63,972 bases of DNA from Candidatus Sumerlaeota bacterium (GTDB taxonomy: Bacteria > Sumerlaeota > Sumerlaeia > Sumerlaeales > Sumerlaeaceae). The notes beneath the pieces were generated by a model that was not told where the DNA came from, made no database searches, and was given only the letters and a program-made list of their open reading frames with translations. The stretch covers positions 1-63,972 of the forward strand of contig JAPLSQ010000032.1 of the NCBI GenBank assembly GCA_026398535.1. The letters are read 5' to 3'. This document shows, piece after piece, positions 10,789-19,927 of the stretch. The position numbers and the translations under genes are program-made. Each line of letters begins with the position of its first letter. The stretch's first letter is position 1.

Positions 10789-10905
10789 TTCTCACTCCAA
10801 AATCCATATCTTGATATTCAATAGATCACATTACCGGCAGATTGATCATGTATTACCCACCATGGACGACAACAAGGGGTTTTATCGAGTTGTCTGGGAA
10901 CCGGT

Positions 10906-11274
10906 TTAGTCACGGAAGAACAGCGCGAATGCAATGCCGGTGATCAGCCCTACTGCCGAAAGAGTATACCACAGCAGGGAATAATTGATCGCGCCTTGCG
11001 GATTAATGAGCACTTTTGCGGGCATATCCCGGAACGGGGCTGCGATGACCGGACCAAATCCGAGGATGATGATTCCGCAAACGGTTTGCGCTGAGTGCCT
11101 TACATCAGTGCCGGCAAGCCGGCCGACATAAATATAAGCCCCGGCAAAAAAGCATGCATAAAAGAAGCCATGCAACGCTTGACTGGCTATGATCGTCAGT
11201 CCATTTTCAGCTTGTTTGTGCGGCGCGGCATCGGCTGATAATCGCTCCAACACGACGAAGATGAAATGGAATGA
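10906..11274 (-). pseudogene. C-terminal remnant of an MFS nucleoside/sugar-symporter-like transporter
   Basis: The frame runs from a stop at 11275-11277 and codes only about 120 residues. They contain three to four hydrophobic helices (for example SQALHGFFYACFFAGAYIYV and SLLWYTLSAVGLITGIAFAL). The pattern resembles the last helices of the nucleoside:H+ symporter branch of the major facilitator superfamily, whose members have about 400 residues. The upstream two thirds are absent, because the divergent RdgC-like gene starts 4 bp away. The first possible start is GTG 11253. I read it as a gene remnant; a short membrane protein is less likely. Confidence 0.55.
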
Positions 11275-11277
11275 TCA

Positions 11278-11799
11278 GTGGGACTTGTTGAAACAATTGA
11301 AGCGGCGGAGTTTATCGGTCAGGAGTTTGCCACATGGCTTTACTGGCTGAGCGAGACTCATCAGGGGAAGATCGCGCCTGACGGCGTTGGCGAATTTGAG
11401 TTGTTTTTTGAATCGCCCGTGCAGTTGGTTCATGATTATGGCGATGCCACGGTCGTCGCTTTGCGCGGCGGCACGCCACTCGAATCGCCTGAAGCCCGGC
11501 AGTCGTTGCGCGAGAACAAGAAAATCGCGCGCGCACATTTGCGCGTCAACCGCAACAACCAGACTTTCACATTCACCTTCAACGCGTCCAACTTCAGCCT
11601 TGCCGGACTCACGCTCCCCATTCCGCCCAATGTTTCACCCGCGGATTATCTGTATATCCGGCTGGAGATGATCGAGGAGTTCGAGGCTTTCTGGGAGTCG
11701 GTTTTCAGAGCCTTTCTTAAGATAAGGCTTGATGCCAAACTCTGGGAAGGCGAGCGCAGGAAGCTTGCGGCATGGATCAAATCATTTGAACTCGCGTGA
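11278..11799 (+). CDS. RdgC-like protein (recombination-associated family), short form
   Basis: 173 residues. The run F-x2-WLYWLSET, the ELFFESPVQL segment and the later RAHLRVNRNNQTFTFTFNA strand resemble the conserved part of RdgC, a ring-forming DNA-binding protein that modulates RecA. Enterobacterial RdgC has about 300 residues, so this is a short version without the usual N-terminal arm. The start is GTG 11278, the first start after an in-frame stop at 11272. The ribosome site is weak. The 3' end overlaps the methyltransferase gene. The family call is from remembered motifs and is tentative. Confidence 0.5.
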   Translation: MGLVETIEAAEFIGQEFATWLYWLSETHQGKIAPDGVGEFELFFESPVQLVHDYGDATVVALRGGTPLESPEARQSLRENKKIARAHLRVNRNNQTFTFTFNASNFSLAGLTLPIPPNVSPADYLYIRLEMIEEFEAFWESVFRAFLKIRLDAKLWEGERRKLAAWIKSFELA

Positions 11800-12601
11800 G
11801 CAATCATCCCCGGAAGACTACTGGAACTCCAATCTCGACCCCGACAATATAGGCCGGGCTTCCCGCGGCGGGCCGCTTGATTTTGAGCGTGAACTGCCTT
11901 ATTACCTTATCCCGGATCAGATTGACGCGCTGAACGATTTTGCGCCTCTGGAGCGCAAGCGCATCCTTGATATCGGCGCCGGAATCGGCATGAACGCGTT
12001 GTATCTCGGGAACTCCGGGGCGATTGTTGTGGCGGCTGATATCGCGCGCAACCGGCTTGCGGCGCTTGCCGGGATCGCCAGCGGAATGAGCGCGCCACCG
12101 CTGATCCTGCCGGTTCAATGCAGGGCTGAGGCGCTGCCATTCGCATCCGGTTCATTTGATCATGCGTACTCAAAATCAGTCCTGATACACACACGGCTTG
12201 CGGAAGCCTGCGGGGAAACGAACCGCGTTCTGCGCGAGGAAGGAAGCGCGGTTTTTATCGAGCCGCTTGCCGGCAATCCATTTGCCAATCTTTATCGCGC
12301 CTTGCTGGCGCCCAAAATCTGGAGATCAATCACGCGCTATTTTGGTCAACCGGAATTTGATGTCATTGCCGGACAGTTTTGCGCGGCGCGTGTTCACTAT
12401 TACTATTTTCTTGGCTTCCTGGCCTTCTTCTGGCAATTTGGTCTGCGCGCCGCATGGTTGTTCAAATGGTCGTTGAATCTTCTTGTCATGGCGGATGGGC
12501 TGTTGTTTCGCATCTGCCAGCCGCTCGAGCGGCGCGCATGGTTCGCCGTGATTCATGTCCGCAAAAGGCCGTCCGGTGAAAGCGCTCTTCCTCGTTCATA
12601 A
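11732..12601 (+). CDS. Class I SAM-dependent methyltransferase
   Basis: Motif I (ILDIGAGIGMNALYLG) binds S-adenosylmethionine, followed by VVAADIARNRL (acidic residue contacting the ribose) and PFASGSFDHAYSKSVLIHT, the Methyltransf_11 pattern. The C-terminal third is unusually hydrophobic (YYYFLGFLAFFWQFGLRAAW), perhaps for a lipid-linked or membrane substrate. ATG 11732 overlaps the RdgC-like gene by 68 bp and has AAGG 4 bases upstream; TTG 11786 would reduce the overlap to 14 bp. It overlaps the next glycosyltransferase gene, suggesting both modify the same surface glycan. Confidence 0.8.
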   Translation: MPNSGKASAGSLRHGSNHLNSREQSSPEDYWNSNLDPDNIGRASRGGPLDFERELPYYLIPDQIDALNDFAPLERKRILDIGAGIGMNALYLGNSGAIVVAADIARNRLAALAGIASGMSAPPLILPVQCRAEALPFASGSFDHAYSKSVLIHTRLAEACGETNRVLREEGSAVFIEPLAGNPFANLYRALLAPKIWRSITRYFGQPEFDVIAGQFCAARVHYYYFLGFLAFFWQFGLRAAWLFKWSLNLLVMADGLLFRICQPLERRAWFAVIHVRKRPSGESALPRS

Positions 12602-13847
12602 TCTGCCTTTCCGCGGCAGTTACTTCCGGGCGCTGGAAATCGCGCGCCGAATGGCATTGCGCGGTCATTATGTTGAGTTTGTCCACATCAGTGAACACAA
12701 GAAGAGGCGGCCATCAACTTACAGCCTGTCCATCGAACAAGGAAATTCGCCGGGGGACATATTGAAAACCGCGCTCACAGTGGTTGAATCTCCTAATCAG
12801 ACTTTTTTTAACGACAGGCAGGAGGGCTGGGGGATTTTCGACAATGGTTTCAGAATCCATCATGCTCTACGACAGCGCTGGGATCTTGTATATGGATTTT
12901 CGCACAAGCCGGATTGTGTGTTGCCGGCGCTTGCGGCAAAAGCGCGCGGCGCAAAAATGATCCTCGACTGGAGCGACTGGTGGGGCGGCAGGGAGGGGCT
13001 TTATCAAATGTGCGTGCTGTCATCGGACGGTTTTCGTTCGCTTCCTTTGCCGTTGCGAACCGTCCGCCGGGTTGTTTTTGCCGCGGAGGCAGTTTGGGAG
13101 CCGCATGCCTGCCGAATTGCTGATGCGGTCACGCTCATATCCGGGGAGTTTATGAGTCATCCCCGGGCGCCGGCCTCTCTTGCGCGAAAGGCATTCGTCA
13201 TGCACAGCGGAGCGCCGCTTGATCGAATCAGGCCCATGCCCAAGGACGAGGCGCGCGCCGCGCTTAATTTTGCCGCGCATGGCATCGCATCAGACAGCAT
13301 CGTGCTTGGTTATATCGCCAATTTTCACACGGATGAACGATTATTGCTTGAGGCTGTCGCGTCCGCGATTTCCACGGGACTTGATTTGCATTTCATCGTT
13401 GCGGGAGCTGATTTTGAGAGATTTGCTCCGGCCCTTCATGACCGTCTGATGGGGCGCGCGCATCACTTCGGCAGAATCCCGTTCGAGCACATCGGGCATT
13501 TCCTCGGCGCCGCGGATATCCTGCTGCTTCCGCTAAGCGATGTGGCGTTGAACCGCGCGCGATATCCGCACAAGCTGAGCGATTACGCGGCTGCGGGAAG
13601 GCCAATCATCGCGTGTGATGTCGGCGAGACAGGGCGCCTATTACGCCGCTATGATTTTGGCCTGCCCGTAAAGGCTGATCCCCCGGCGTTTGCCGGCGGA
13701 ATCATCCAACTCGCGGCAAGGCGAGGTGAATGGGAGGCGATTGGCGCGCGCACACGCCGCACCGCTGAAGAGTGTTTTAACTGGGACAAGTTATGCGCAG
13801 GCCTGTTTGACTTTTTACGGGAAAGACTGGCTCTGAAATCACTTTGA
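12555..13847 (+). CDS. GT-B fold glycosyltransferase (group 1/GT4-like)
   Basis: 430 residues. The N-terminal Rossmann half shows LFLVHNLPFRGSYFRALEIA. The C-terminal half has the family 1/4 features LGAADILLLPLSD and RYPHKLSDYAAAGRPIIACD, the nucleotide-sugar binding region, with Glu/Asp positions as in GT4. It is cytosolic and would transfer a sugar to a surface glycan precursor. ATG 12555 lies within the 3' end of the methyltransferase gene (47-bp overlap). GTG 12576 is an alternative start with AAAGG about 8 bases upstream. The donor and acceptor are unknown. Confidence 0.85.
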   Translation: MSAKGRPVKALFLVHNLPFRGSYFRALEIARRMALRGHYVEFVHISEHKKRRPSTYSLSIEQGNSPGDILKTALTVVESPNQTFFNDRQEGWGIFDNGFRIHHALRQRWDLVYGFSHKPDCVLPALAAKARGAKMILDWSDWWGGREGLYQMCVLSSDGFRSLPLPLRTVRRVVFAAEAVWEPHACRIADAVTLISGEFMSHPRAPASLARKAFVMHSGAPLDRIRPMPKDEARAALNFAAHGIASDSIVLGYIANFHTDERLLLEAVASAISTGLDLHFIVAGADFERFAPALHDRLMGRAHHFGRIPFEHIGHFLGAADILLLPLSDVALNRARYPHKLSDYAAAGRPIIACDVGETGRLLRRYDFGLPVKADPPAFAGGIIQLAARRGEWEAIGARTRRTAEECFNWDKLCAGLFDFLRERLALKSL

Positions 13848-13899
13848 CGACGTAAATCCACTGATATAGATCATTTGCACCAGAAACAGGAGATTATCC

Positions 13900-15225
13900 A
13901 TGCATATACGATATGCTTCCCTTTTTGCAGTCGCGCTGACGGCCGCGCTGATTTGCGGTTGTGGCGAAAAGAAAACCGGCGAAAGCACATCCGCCTCGGC
14001 CAAGACCGCACAACCGGTTGCCATAGAAATGTGGCATTATTTCGCGGGGGATCATGAGAAGGCCATAAAGGAACTTGCGGACCGCTTCATGAAGGAAAAC
14101 CCGGGGATCAGCGTGAGAACGATCTACCAGGGGCGCCCGCCCGAATTGTCGCAGAAGCTCGCCGGCGCGCTGGCCGCGTCGCCGCCAAACAATCCCACCG
14201 TGTCGACCGTGTATGAAACATGGACGAGCGATTATGTGTCGAAAGGTTACCTGGATGCGGCGCAGGATCATTTTGCCGGCCCCGACGGCATGTCTCCCGA
14301 AGAACAGGATGACATCATCAAAGGGTTCCGCGAAGCATGCTCTTATGACGGCAAAATGGTCACGCTACCGTTTAACAAGAGCATCTATGTTCTTTACCTT
14401 AACATGGACAAGCTGGCCAAAGCCGGTTTCACGACGGCGCCAAAGACGCTGCAGGAACTCAAGGACGCCGTCATCAAAACGACGGTGGAAGCCGATGGAC
14501 GGGTGATGACGTTTGGCATGGGCATGATGCCGACCAGCGAGGCGTTCACAACCCTCTTTTTTGCGTCGGGCGGCGAGTATCTAAACGCCGAAGGGAAAAT
14601 GGCGTTTGACAGCGAAGAGGGGCTTGCCGCGCTTGGTTTTCTCAAGGAACTGCACCACCCCAAACACTACCTGTATGTCAGCACGGATTACATGAATATG
14701 CCATTCGGCAACGAGCAGGTGGCGATGTTCATTTACAGCAGCGCGAGTTTCCCTTATAATGAAAAATCCGTGGGCAACAAGTTCAAATGGGAGGTCGCTC
14801 CGATCCCCGGACTGGGCGTCAAGACGCCGCGTTATGTCATGCAGGGCACCAACATCGGCATATTCAAAAACAAGTCAGAAGCCGAGCGCGCCGCCGCCTG
14901 GAAATTGGTGAAGTTCCTGGCATCCACACCGAGCCAAGTCTACTGGATCAAGCACACGGGTTATATGCCGATCCGTTACTCGATGCTCAAGAATCCGGAA
15001 ATGATGGAATACCTGAAGAACAATCCGCGTTATGCCGCCGCGAGCTCGCTCGTGCTGACCAACCAAGGCAAACAGGAGCCAAAGCTGGCGGTGTGGGATG
15101 GCATACGCGAGAATATCACGCAGATGGTTGACCAGGTGCTGTCGAAGGGCGCCGATCCGAAACAACAGCTTGCGGCGACGCAGGCCAAGGCCCAGGAGCG
15201 CGTTGATCGCGCCGCGAAAAGGTAA
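13900..15225 (+). CDS. Sugar ABC transporter solute-binding lipoprotein (orphan)
   Basis: 441 residues. The signal peptide ends in ALICGCGE, a lipobox-like site, so a lipid-anchored periplasmic protein is likely. The mature part is a family 1 solute-binding protein (EMWHYFAGDHEKAIKELADR, PFNKSIYVLYLNMDKL, a TWTSDYV segment), the type that binds oligosaccharides or glycerol phosphates. AGGAG 8 bases before ATG 13900 supports the start. No permease or ATPase gene adjoins it: the next gene is a convergent DNA glycosylase. It may work with a transporter elsewhere, possibly the incomplete system at 42.9-46.0 kb. Confidence 0.9.
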   Translation: MHIRYASLFAVALTAALICGCGEKKTGESTSASAKTAQPVAIEMWHYFAGDHEKAIKELADRFMKENPGISVRTIYQGRPPELSQKLAGALAASPPNNPTVSTVYETWTSDYVSKGYLDAAQDHFAGPDGMSPEEQDDIIKGFREACSYDGKMVTLPFNKSIYVLYLNMDKLAKAGFTTAPKTLQELKDAVIKTTVEADGRVMTFGMGMMPTSEAFTTLFFASGGEYLNAEGKMAFDSEEGLAALGFLKELHHPKHYLYVSTDYMNMPFGNEQVAMFIYSSASFPYNEKSVGNKFKWEVAPIPGLGVKTPRYVMQGTNIGIFKNKSEAERAAAWKLVKFLASTPSQVYWIKHTGYMPIRYSMLKNPEMMEYLKNNPRYAAASSLVLTNQGKQEPKLAVWDGIRENITQMVDQVLSKGADPKQQLAATQAKAQERVDRAAKR

Positions 15226-15253
15226 TATACGCGCCTGGCGCTGAACGAAGCCA

Positions 15254-15985
15254 TCAAGTGCGGGTGTTCTTGCCGGTTTGGCTGACGCATGGATTGCCAG
15301 TGATAAAATAGCGCCAGGGCTTGTGCGCATATGCGCCGGCGTATTGAATGTTGATCCGGGGCGTGACGGTGACGCGCTTACAAGCAGGATGGGATGCGGG
15401 CGCCAGAAATAAACGTGTGCCATTCAGATCATCCTCGTAATGCTCGCGTGTGATGCCCATGGCGCGGCACAGTTTGCCCGGTCCGCGGCATAGAGAATGG
15501 GCAGAGGCATGCGACGGAGCGCCCAGCCGCGCTCGCATTAGCTCCATTCCCAGAATCGGTTCAAGCGCGCGCACCAGCACGGCTTGCGGTTTGCCGTGCG
15601 GCCCGCTGACAATGTTGAAACACCAGTACATGCCATAGATGAGGTAGATGTAGGCATGCCCTTTGGCGCCGAACATCGCGTGATTGCGTTGGGTAAGACG
15701 GTTTCCGCAGGAATGCGAGGCGCGGTCATGTGGTCCGCAGTAAGCCTCGGTTTCGGCGATGCGCCCGGCGGTCAATCCCTCAGGGGCGTTGTGCACAAGG
15801 ATGGAACCAAGCAGCGCGCGCGCCACGAGGGGCGTCGAACGGGTGAAGAAATCGTCAGTGAAACGGGCGGAGAAATCGATGGCGTCATCCAAGACTATGG
15901 CGCGCCCGGTCGGTTGGTTTGATGAAACACCGGCAGGACGGGCATGGCCATCCGCAGGAGGATGATTTGATGTGATGCGGTTCAT
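15254..15985 (-). CDS. DNA-3-methyladenine glycosylase (AAG/MPG family)
   Basis: 243 residues. Removes alkylated and deaminated purines in base-excision repair. The core matches the AAG family: ARALLGSILV, then GRIAETEAYCGPHDRASHS with the catalytic Glu and the Tyr that flips the base, MFGAKGHAYIYLIYGMYWCFN, and LCRGPGKLCRAMGI. The first about 35 residues look non-conserved. Its ATG overlaps the stop of the upstream glycosyltransferase gene (ATGA at 15982-15985), so it is translated as the third gene of that operon despite an unrelated role. Confidence 0.93.
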   Translation of the reverse strand: MNRITSNHPPADGHARPAGVSSNQPTGRAIVLDDAIDFSARFTDDFFTRSTPLVARALLGSILVHNAPEGLTAGRIAETEAYCGPHDRASHSCGNRLTQRNHAMFGAKGHAYIYLIYGMYWCFNIVSGPHGKPQAVLVRALEPILGMELMRARLGAPSHASAHSLCRGPGKLCRAMGITREHYEDDLNGTRLFLAPASHPACKRVTVTPRINIQYAGAYAHKPWRYFITGNPCVSQTGKNTRT

Positions 15986-17541
15986 TTGCCCGCTCTCTGT
16001 TTGTTCAGGTTCATGCGCATGACTGTTTGAAAAGATCCGGGCGCGCGGATGTCGATTGTTTTCTCAGCGCAGGGCCAGTCATAGGGCAGTGGCATGACAT
16101 AGGCCGTGGAATCCGTGAATTTCGAGCACAACAATCCGGGGGATATGTTGAAGGGGGGGAAAACATAGCGCGAGTGCGCGAAGTAATCTTTCTGTATCTC
16201 GCCCGGCGGAATTTTTGCGTAGAAGGCCACGAGATATTTTGCACCGGTGACATTGTAAAAGACCATGTTTGTGTCCGCCGGCAACCGCGCGCCGATCTGG
16301 AGCGCCTGTTTCACGCCGTATTGCCAGTTGAATGCTGAGCGCGCCGCGTAACTTCCAAAATACGATACGGCGAATGGGAGAAACGCGGCAAGTTGAAGAA
16401 GAACGCCGATCTTGCATGCCGCTGTCTGTATGCGATCGGGAAAGAGCGACACGCACCATGCCATGCCGCACGCGGCAACGTCGGCGATGACCGGAATGGC
16501 GACAATCGCGCGCAATGCGTGAGGCACGCCTTCGCGGGTCAGGCTTGCCGGTACGGGATAGAGCGCGAGCCATCCGAGCAGGAGCAGGTCGCCGCGTCCG
16601 CGCCGTTTGATCAGAAGGATGATTCCGGCAATCGCGGCGGCGCACTCGGCGCCTGTCAGCATGCCCACCCCCGCCGAATGGCGGAGTTCGGCGTCTCCGC
16701 GGATCAGCAGAAAACCTGGTGACAAGTGGCTCAAGTAATTGCGCGAGAATTCGAGCATGATGCCGGCAGGGGAGTTGCCCTGCTGAAATATGGATATTTT
16801 ACTGAATCGTGCCTGGGCGGAATGATGATTGGAGAGCATAAGACTGATGACAGGCGCTGCCATCAGAAGCAGGATTGCCACTGATGGCAACGTCTCGCGC
16901 CACCGGGCGCGCAGTTCCCGCCAATAAAGAATGCTCATTAAGAGGAGCATTGCGGGCACAAACAGGCGCGCGACTTCATAGGCGTATAATGCCATTCCAA
17001 AGCAAACTGCCGCGATGGGCAGCGCGTGCCTGCTGCCGCCGAGAAAAGCGCGCCACGACAACATCGCGCCGGCAAGAAGAAGGGGCAGGAATATGCCCTG
17101 CTGCGCCCACCGGCTGAAAATGATGTGCCATGGCGACAGTGCCAGAAACAGCGATGCCCAGAGCGCCGTTGCCATGCCGCGTTCACGCTTCATGTAATAA
17201 TAATTGACGATGATCGTCGCGCATCCCGCCATCGCCGCTGGCAGACGCGCGCCCCATTCGTTTAATCCGAAGAGAGACACAAACGGAATGGCCGCATATT
17301 GATAGATCGCGGATGTGGTGACGCCAAACACATTGATGAAAAGCGGCAGGAGTCGGCCAGAGAGGTCGCGGCCGGTGAGAAGGAGACTCCCGGCGTTGCA
17401 TGCTTTTTCCGCCTCATCGCGGAATATCGCGGGGGGAATGCCCGACAGAAAAATCATCCGCAGCATGGCGCCTGTGGTAACGAGCGCCAGCAGCATCCAA
17501 TGCCGGCGGAAAAAGTCGCGCATGGCGGACGATTTGCTCAT
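15982..17541 (-). CDS. Multi-span membrane glycosyltransferase (ArnT/PMT-like, GT39/GT83)
   Basis: About 519 residues with some ten hydrophobic helices. IFRDEAEKA in the first periplasmic loop holds the acidic residue that is catalytic in lipid-linked-sugar transferases of the ArnT/PMT superfamily. FSRWAQQGIFLPLLLAGA is another family hallmark. It would transfer a sugar from a polyprenyl-phosphate donor at the outer face of the inner membrane. The start ATG 17541 overlaps the stop of the O-antigen ligase gene (ATGA 17538-17541); an upstream in-frame start at 17613 would create a 76-bp overlap and is less likely. The acceptor is unknown. Confidence 0.85.
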   Translation of the reverse strand: MSKSSAMRDFFRRHWMLLALVTTGAMLRMIFLSGIPPAIFRDEAEKACNAGSLLLTGRDLSGRLLPLFINVFGVTTSAIYQYAAIPFVSLFGLNEWGARLPAAMAGCATIIVNYYYMKRERGMATALWASLFLALSPWHIIFSRWAQQGIFLPLLLAGAMLSWRAFLGGSRHALPIAAVCFGMALYAYEVARLFVPAMLLLMSILYWRELRARWRETLPSVAILLLMAAPVISLMLSNHHSAQARFSKISIFQQGNSPAGIMLEFSRNYLSHLSPGFLLIRGDAELRHSAGVGMLTGAECAAAIAGIILLIKRRGRGDLLLLGWLALYPVPASLTREGVPHALRAIVAIPVIADVAACGMAWCVSLFPDRIQTAACKIGVLLQLAAFLPFAVSYFGSYAARSAFNWQYGVKQALQIGARLPADTNMVFYNVTGAKYLVAFYAKIPPGEIQKDYFAHSRYVFPPFNISPGLLCSKFTDSTAYVMPLPYDWPCAEKTIDIRAPGSFQTVMRMNLNKQRAGK

Positions 17542-19469
17542 TGTTGCGCCATTTTCACCAATGCCGCGTAATAGTCTGCCAGCGCCGGACGGCGCGACAG
17601 ACACGTCTGCCATGCGCGCGCGGCCCGCTTTTTATCGCCTGTAAGATAACTGGCAAATCCAATCCGCTCGTAAATTTCCGGCGACTCGAGATCGCGCAGG
17701 GTCATGTCTGAAAGGATGCGAAGCGCTTCGGCGGATTCACCCCGCATGAGCAGAAGCGCGCCGAGGCGGCTCGACGCGTTGGAATAACGCGAATCCCATG
17801 CCAATGCGCGCAAGAATTCAGTCTCCGCTTCCTTCAATTCATCGGATGAAGCCGCTGTTTTTGCCGCCGCGAAAGCCCCCATCGCCCGCTTGGTGTCGCC
17901 CGAAGCCAGAAGACGGCTGCCCTCCGCGAACAACGACTCCGCTTCATGCCAGAGAGGCTCAGGCACGCCGCGGTTCATGATGTAAACGCTTTCAGCGGCA
18001 AGGCGCCCGCGTTTAAGATGGCGCTCGGCCATAACCCGATGCGCCTGCCACCAGAAGCAGGCGAGGCACAGCGCCATGAGCATCGACCAAAATGGAGTCC
18101 GAACGCGCCATTTGGATGCGTCCGCATGACGGGCGATGATTTCAGGCGCCGCGAGCAGGAACATGAGCGCGGCCAAGTGGGCGGGAAGGCGAAGCGGGAA
18201 TGTCATCAATGAATCAAAAACAAGCGTTGTCACACCAGCGCCTGATGCGATCAGAAAAAGGCGGTTGGCCGGAATGGTGATGGTATGGAGCAGTCTTTGC
18301 AATCGCACGAACCATGCGGCGAGCAGCGCCAGGAAAATAGCGATGGCGGGCAGACCGCCCTCGCACCAGATTTGCAGAAACTCGTTGTGCGCCTCATTGG
18401 TGAAACTGCCGGCGTATGGCCGCAACCGCGGATCGCCAAGGACGGACGGGACAATCTGGCGAACATATTCGAGCGTGAAATTTCCGGAGCCAATCCCAAG
18501 CAGCGGATGCGTTGCAATCATGTGCCAGGCCGTTTTCCAGATGACAACGCGCGTCGGCCAGCCCTCGGCCCAACGCCTGGAGGCAAATGCCTCGCTGAAC
18601 AGGGATGGGGCATGCGGATTGAGCGGATGGGGGATAAAGTAGAAGGCAATCGCTAATATGCCAGCCAGCACAAGCCACGCAACGCGCTGCCAGTGCAACT
18701 CGCCTGCAAGCCCGCAACGCCATGCAATCATTGCCCAGACAGCGAGACTGACGAGCGTGGCGCCAGCCGATCCCACCGACCATGTCACCACCAGCGCGAC
18801 AAACATGAGGAAAATCGGGACGAAGATCAAAGGGCGAAACCGCCGCGCCGCAAGAAAGATAATAAGCGCCGCAGGAAGGAACAAACCGATGAATCCAGCG
18901 ATATGTCCGCTGTTGCCAAGACCGGCAGCCAGGTAGCCGCGCCAGTCGGGCAAGCGCGCCACAAGGACTCCCGAACCGCACGTGCAATCCTCGATGATCG
19001 TCCAGCCGGAAGTGACCGCCGCTGAGGCAATTCCGCATGTGAAGATCAGCGCAACATCATGGCTGTCACGGAGAGCGCCAAGACAGATCCAATAGACAAG
19101 GATGAATGTGCACCAGCAGACAAGGGCTCCCATGGCAAGGGCGGATGAACGCGCATGGAGCATTGTCAGGACTTGAGCGCCAAGGAAAATGGCCAGGAGG
19201 GCCCCAACAGTCATGTTATCAGCAAGCGGGCGATTCCGATCATCATCGTGTGAAAACCATCTTCTCGCCATGATCGATGCAAGCGCGCACAGACAAAGCG
19301 CCTGGGCCAGCGCCACTTTGGGCGTGTTGAAGGAATCCTCCAGAATACCCGTCCGGTAAAGCGGCAGGATGAAAAACAAAAGGGCAAGAAATGCCACGGC
19401 GGCATCCGAACGCAGCGCGGAGAGCAGGTCACGCAGAACGGGCCGGGGCGAATCCTGCTGGTTCAACAT
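17538..19469 (-). CDS. O-antigen ligase/polymerase (Wzy/WaaL type) with C-terminal TPR-like tail
   Basis: 643 residues. The first about 440 form ten or more transmembrane helices. The Wzy_C core is clear: THPLLGIGSGNF, then TNEAHNEFLQIWCEGGLPAI in the large periplasmic loop. Such proteins join or polymerise undecaprenyl-linked glycans in the periplasm. From about residue 500 the chain becomes helical repeats (KRAMGAFAAAKTAAS, EAETEFLRALAWDSRYSNA, EALRILSDMTLRD), reading as TPR units. It heads a three-gene overlapping operon with a membrane glycosyltransferase and a DNA glycosylase. Confidence 0.88.
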   Translation of the reverse strand: MLNQQDSPRPVLRDLLSALRSDAAVAFLALLFFILPLYRTGILEDSFNTPKVALAQALCLCALASIMARRWFSHDDDRNRPLADNMTVGALLAIFLGAQVLTMLHARSSALAMGALVCWCTFILVYWICLGALRDSHDVALIFTCGIASAAVTSGWTIIEDCTCGSGVLVARLPDWRGYLAAGLGNSGHIAGFIGLFLPAALIIFLAARRFRPLIFVPIFLMFVALVVTWSVGSAGATLVSLAVWAMIAWRCGLAGELHWQRVAWLVLAGILAIAFYFIPHPLNPHAPSLFSEAFASRRWAEGWPTRVVIWKTAWHMIATHPLLGIGSGNFTLEYVRQIVPSVLGDPRLRPYAGSFTNEAHNEFLQIWCEGGLPAIAIFLALLAAWFVRLQRLLHTITIPANRLFLIASGAGVTTLVFDSLMTFPLRLPAHLAALMFLLAAPEIIARHADASKWRVRTPFWSMLMALCLACFWWQAHRVMAERHLKRGRLAAESVYIMNRGVPEPLWHEAESLFAEGSRLLASGDTKRAMGAFAAAKTAASSDELKEAETEFLRALAWDSRYSNASSRLGALLLMRGESAEALRILSDMTLRDLESPEIYERIGFASYLTGDKKRAARAWQTCLSRRPALADYYAALVKMAQQ

Positions 19470-19590
19470 GCGGATGGACCGTTGTTTGCGTGTGCGCTTG
19501 TCACGATTTCAAACATGGTTGCCTATGAATAAACAATGTCTGATAACATAATCGCAAGAGGCGTGATAAGAGCGCCATTATCCCAGGTGT

Positions 19591-19667
19591 CGGGGTGTAG
19601 CGCAGGTGGCTAGCGCGCAACGTTCGGGACGTTGAGGCCGCAGGTTCAAGTCCTGCCACCCCGACCA
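19591..19667 (+). tRNA. tRNA-Pro(CGG)
   Basis: Acceptor strands CGGGGTG and CACCCCG pair, with discriminator A and an encoded CCA (19665-19667). The anticodon stem CAACG/CGTTG encloses TTCGGGA, giving anticodon CGG (codon CCG). The T arm is GCAGGTTCAAGTCCTGC. The length is 77 nt. No integrase gene or target duplication follows it. Confidence 0.96.
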
Positions 19668-19847
19668 TTCCTAATTGTGTCACCCCGTCTCAACCATCCG
19701 CGACTCGGGCAGTGTCGGACGCATTAAGTCATTAGCACGGGGAACGAACTTGTTCTGTTGGGCGTTGGGTCGGCAGCGGCAAGTTCTGTCAGAGTGAACG
19801 GGTGCTGAAAACGACGCAACACTGCAATGTTTGCATGGATGACATGG

Positions 19848-19862
19848 AAACTGTTACAGTTT
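19848..19862. promoter_or_regulatory. Perfect 15-bp palindrome, candidate enhancer site for the sigma-54 activator
   Basis: AAACTGTTACAGTTT is a 7-1-7 perfect inverted repeat. Its centre lies 57 bp upstream of the -24 element at 19912, a normal place for an NtrC-type activator site. The activator gene lies downstream in the same cluster (21724-23070). Binding is inferred from position and symmetry only. Confidence 0.5.
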
Positions 19863-19910
19863 TGCAGGGCATCAGTCTGGCACATGCCCTGTTTATGGGG
19901 ATGCGGCGTC

Positions 19911-19927
19911 TGGCATGAGTTTCGCTT
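19911..19927 (+). promoter_or_regulatory. Sigma-54 (-24/-12) promoter
   Basis: TGGCATG-N4-TCGCTT matches the consensus TGGCAyG-N4-TTGCw with one change. GG is at 19912-19913 and GC at 19924-19925, with the required 10-base spacing between them. Transcription would start near 19937, about 60 bases before the repeat-protein ATG. No sigma-70-like pair in the same interval is as good. Confidence 0.6.

Noticed and set aside
18394..19038. Long ORF of 214 residues in another frame of the O-antigen ligase gene
   Set aside because: It is entirely inside a clear ligase gene and shows no recognisable domain.
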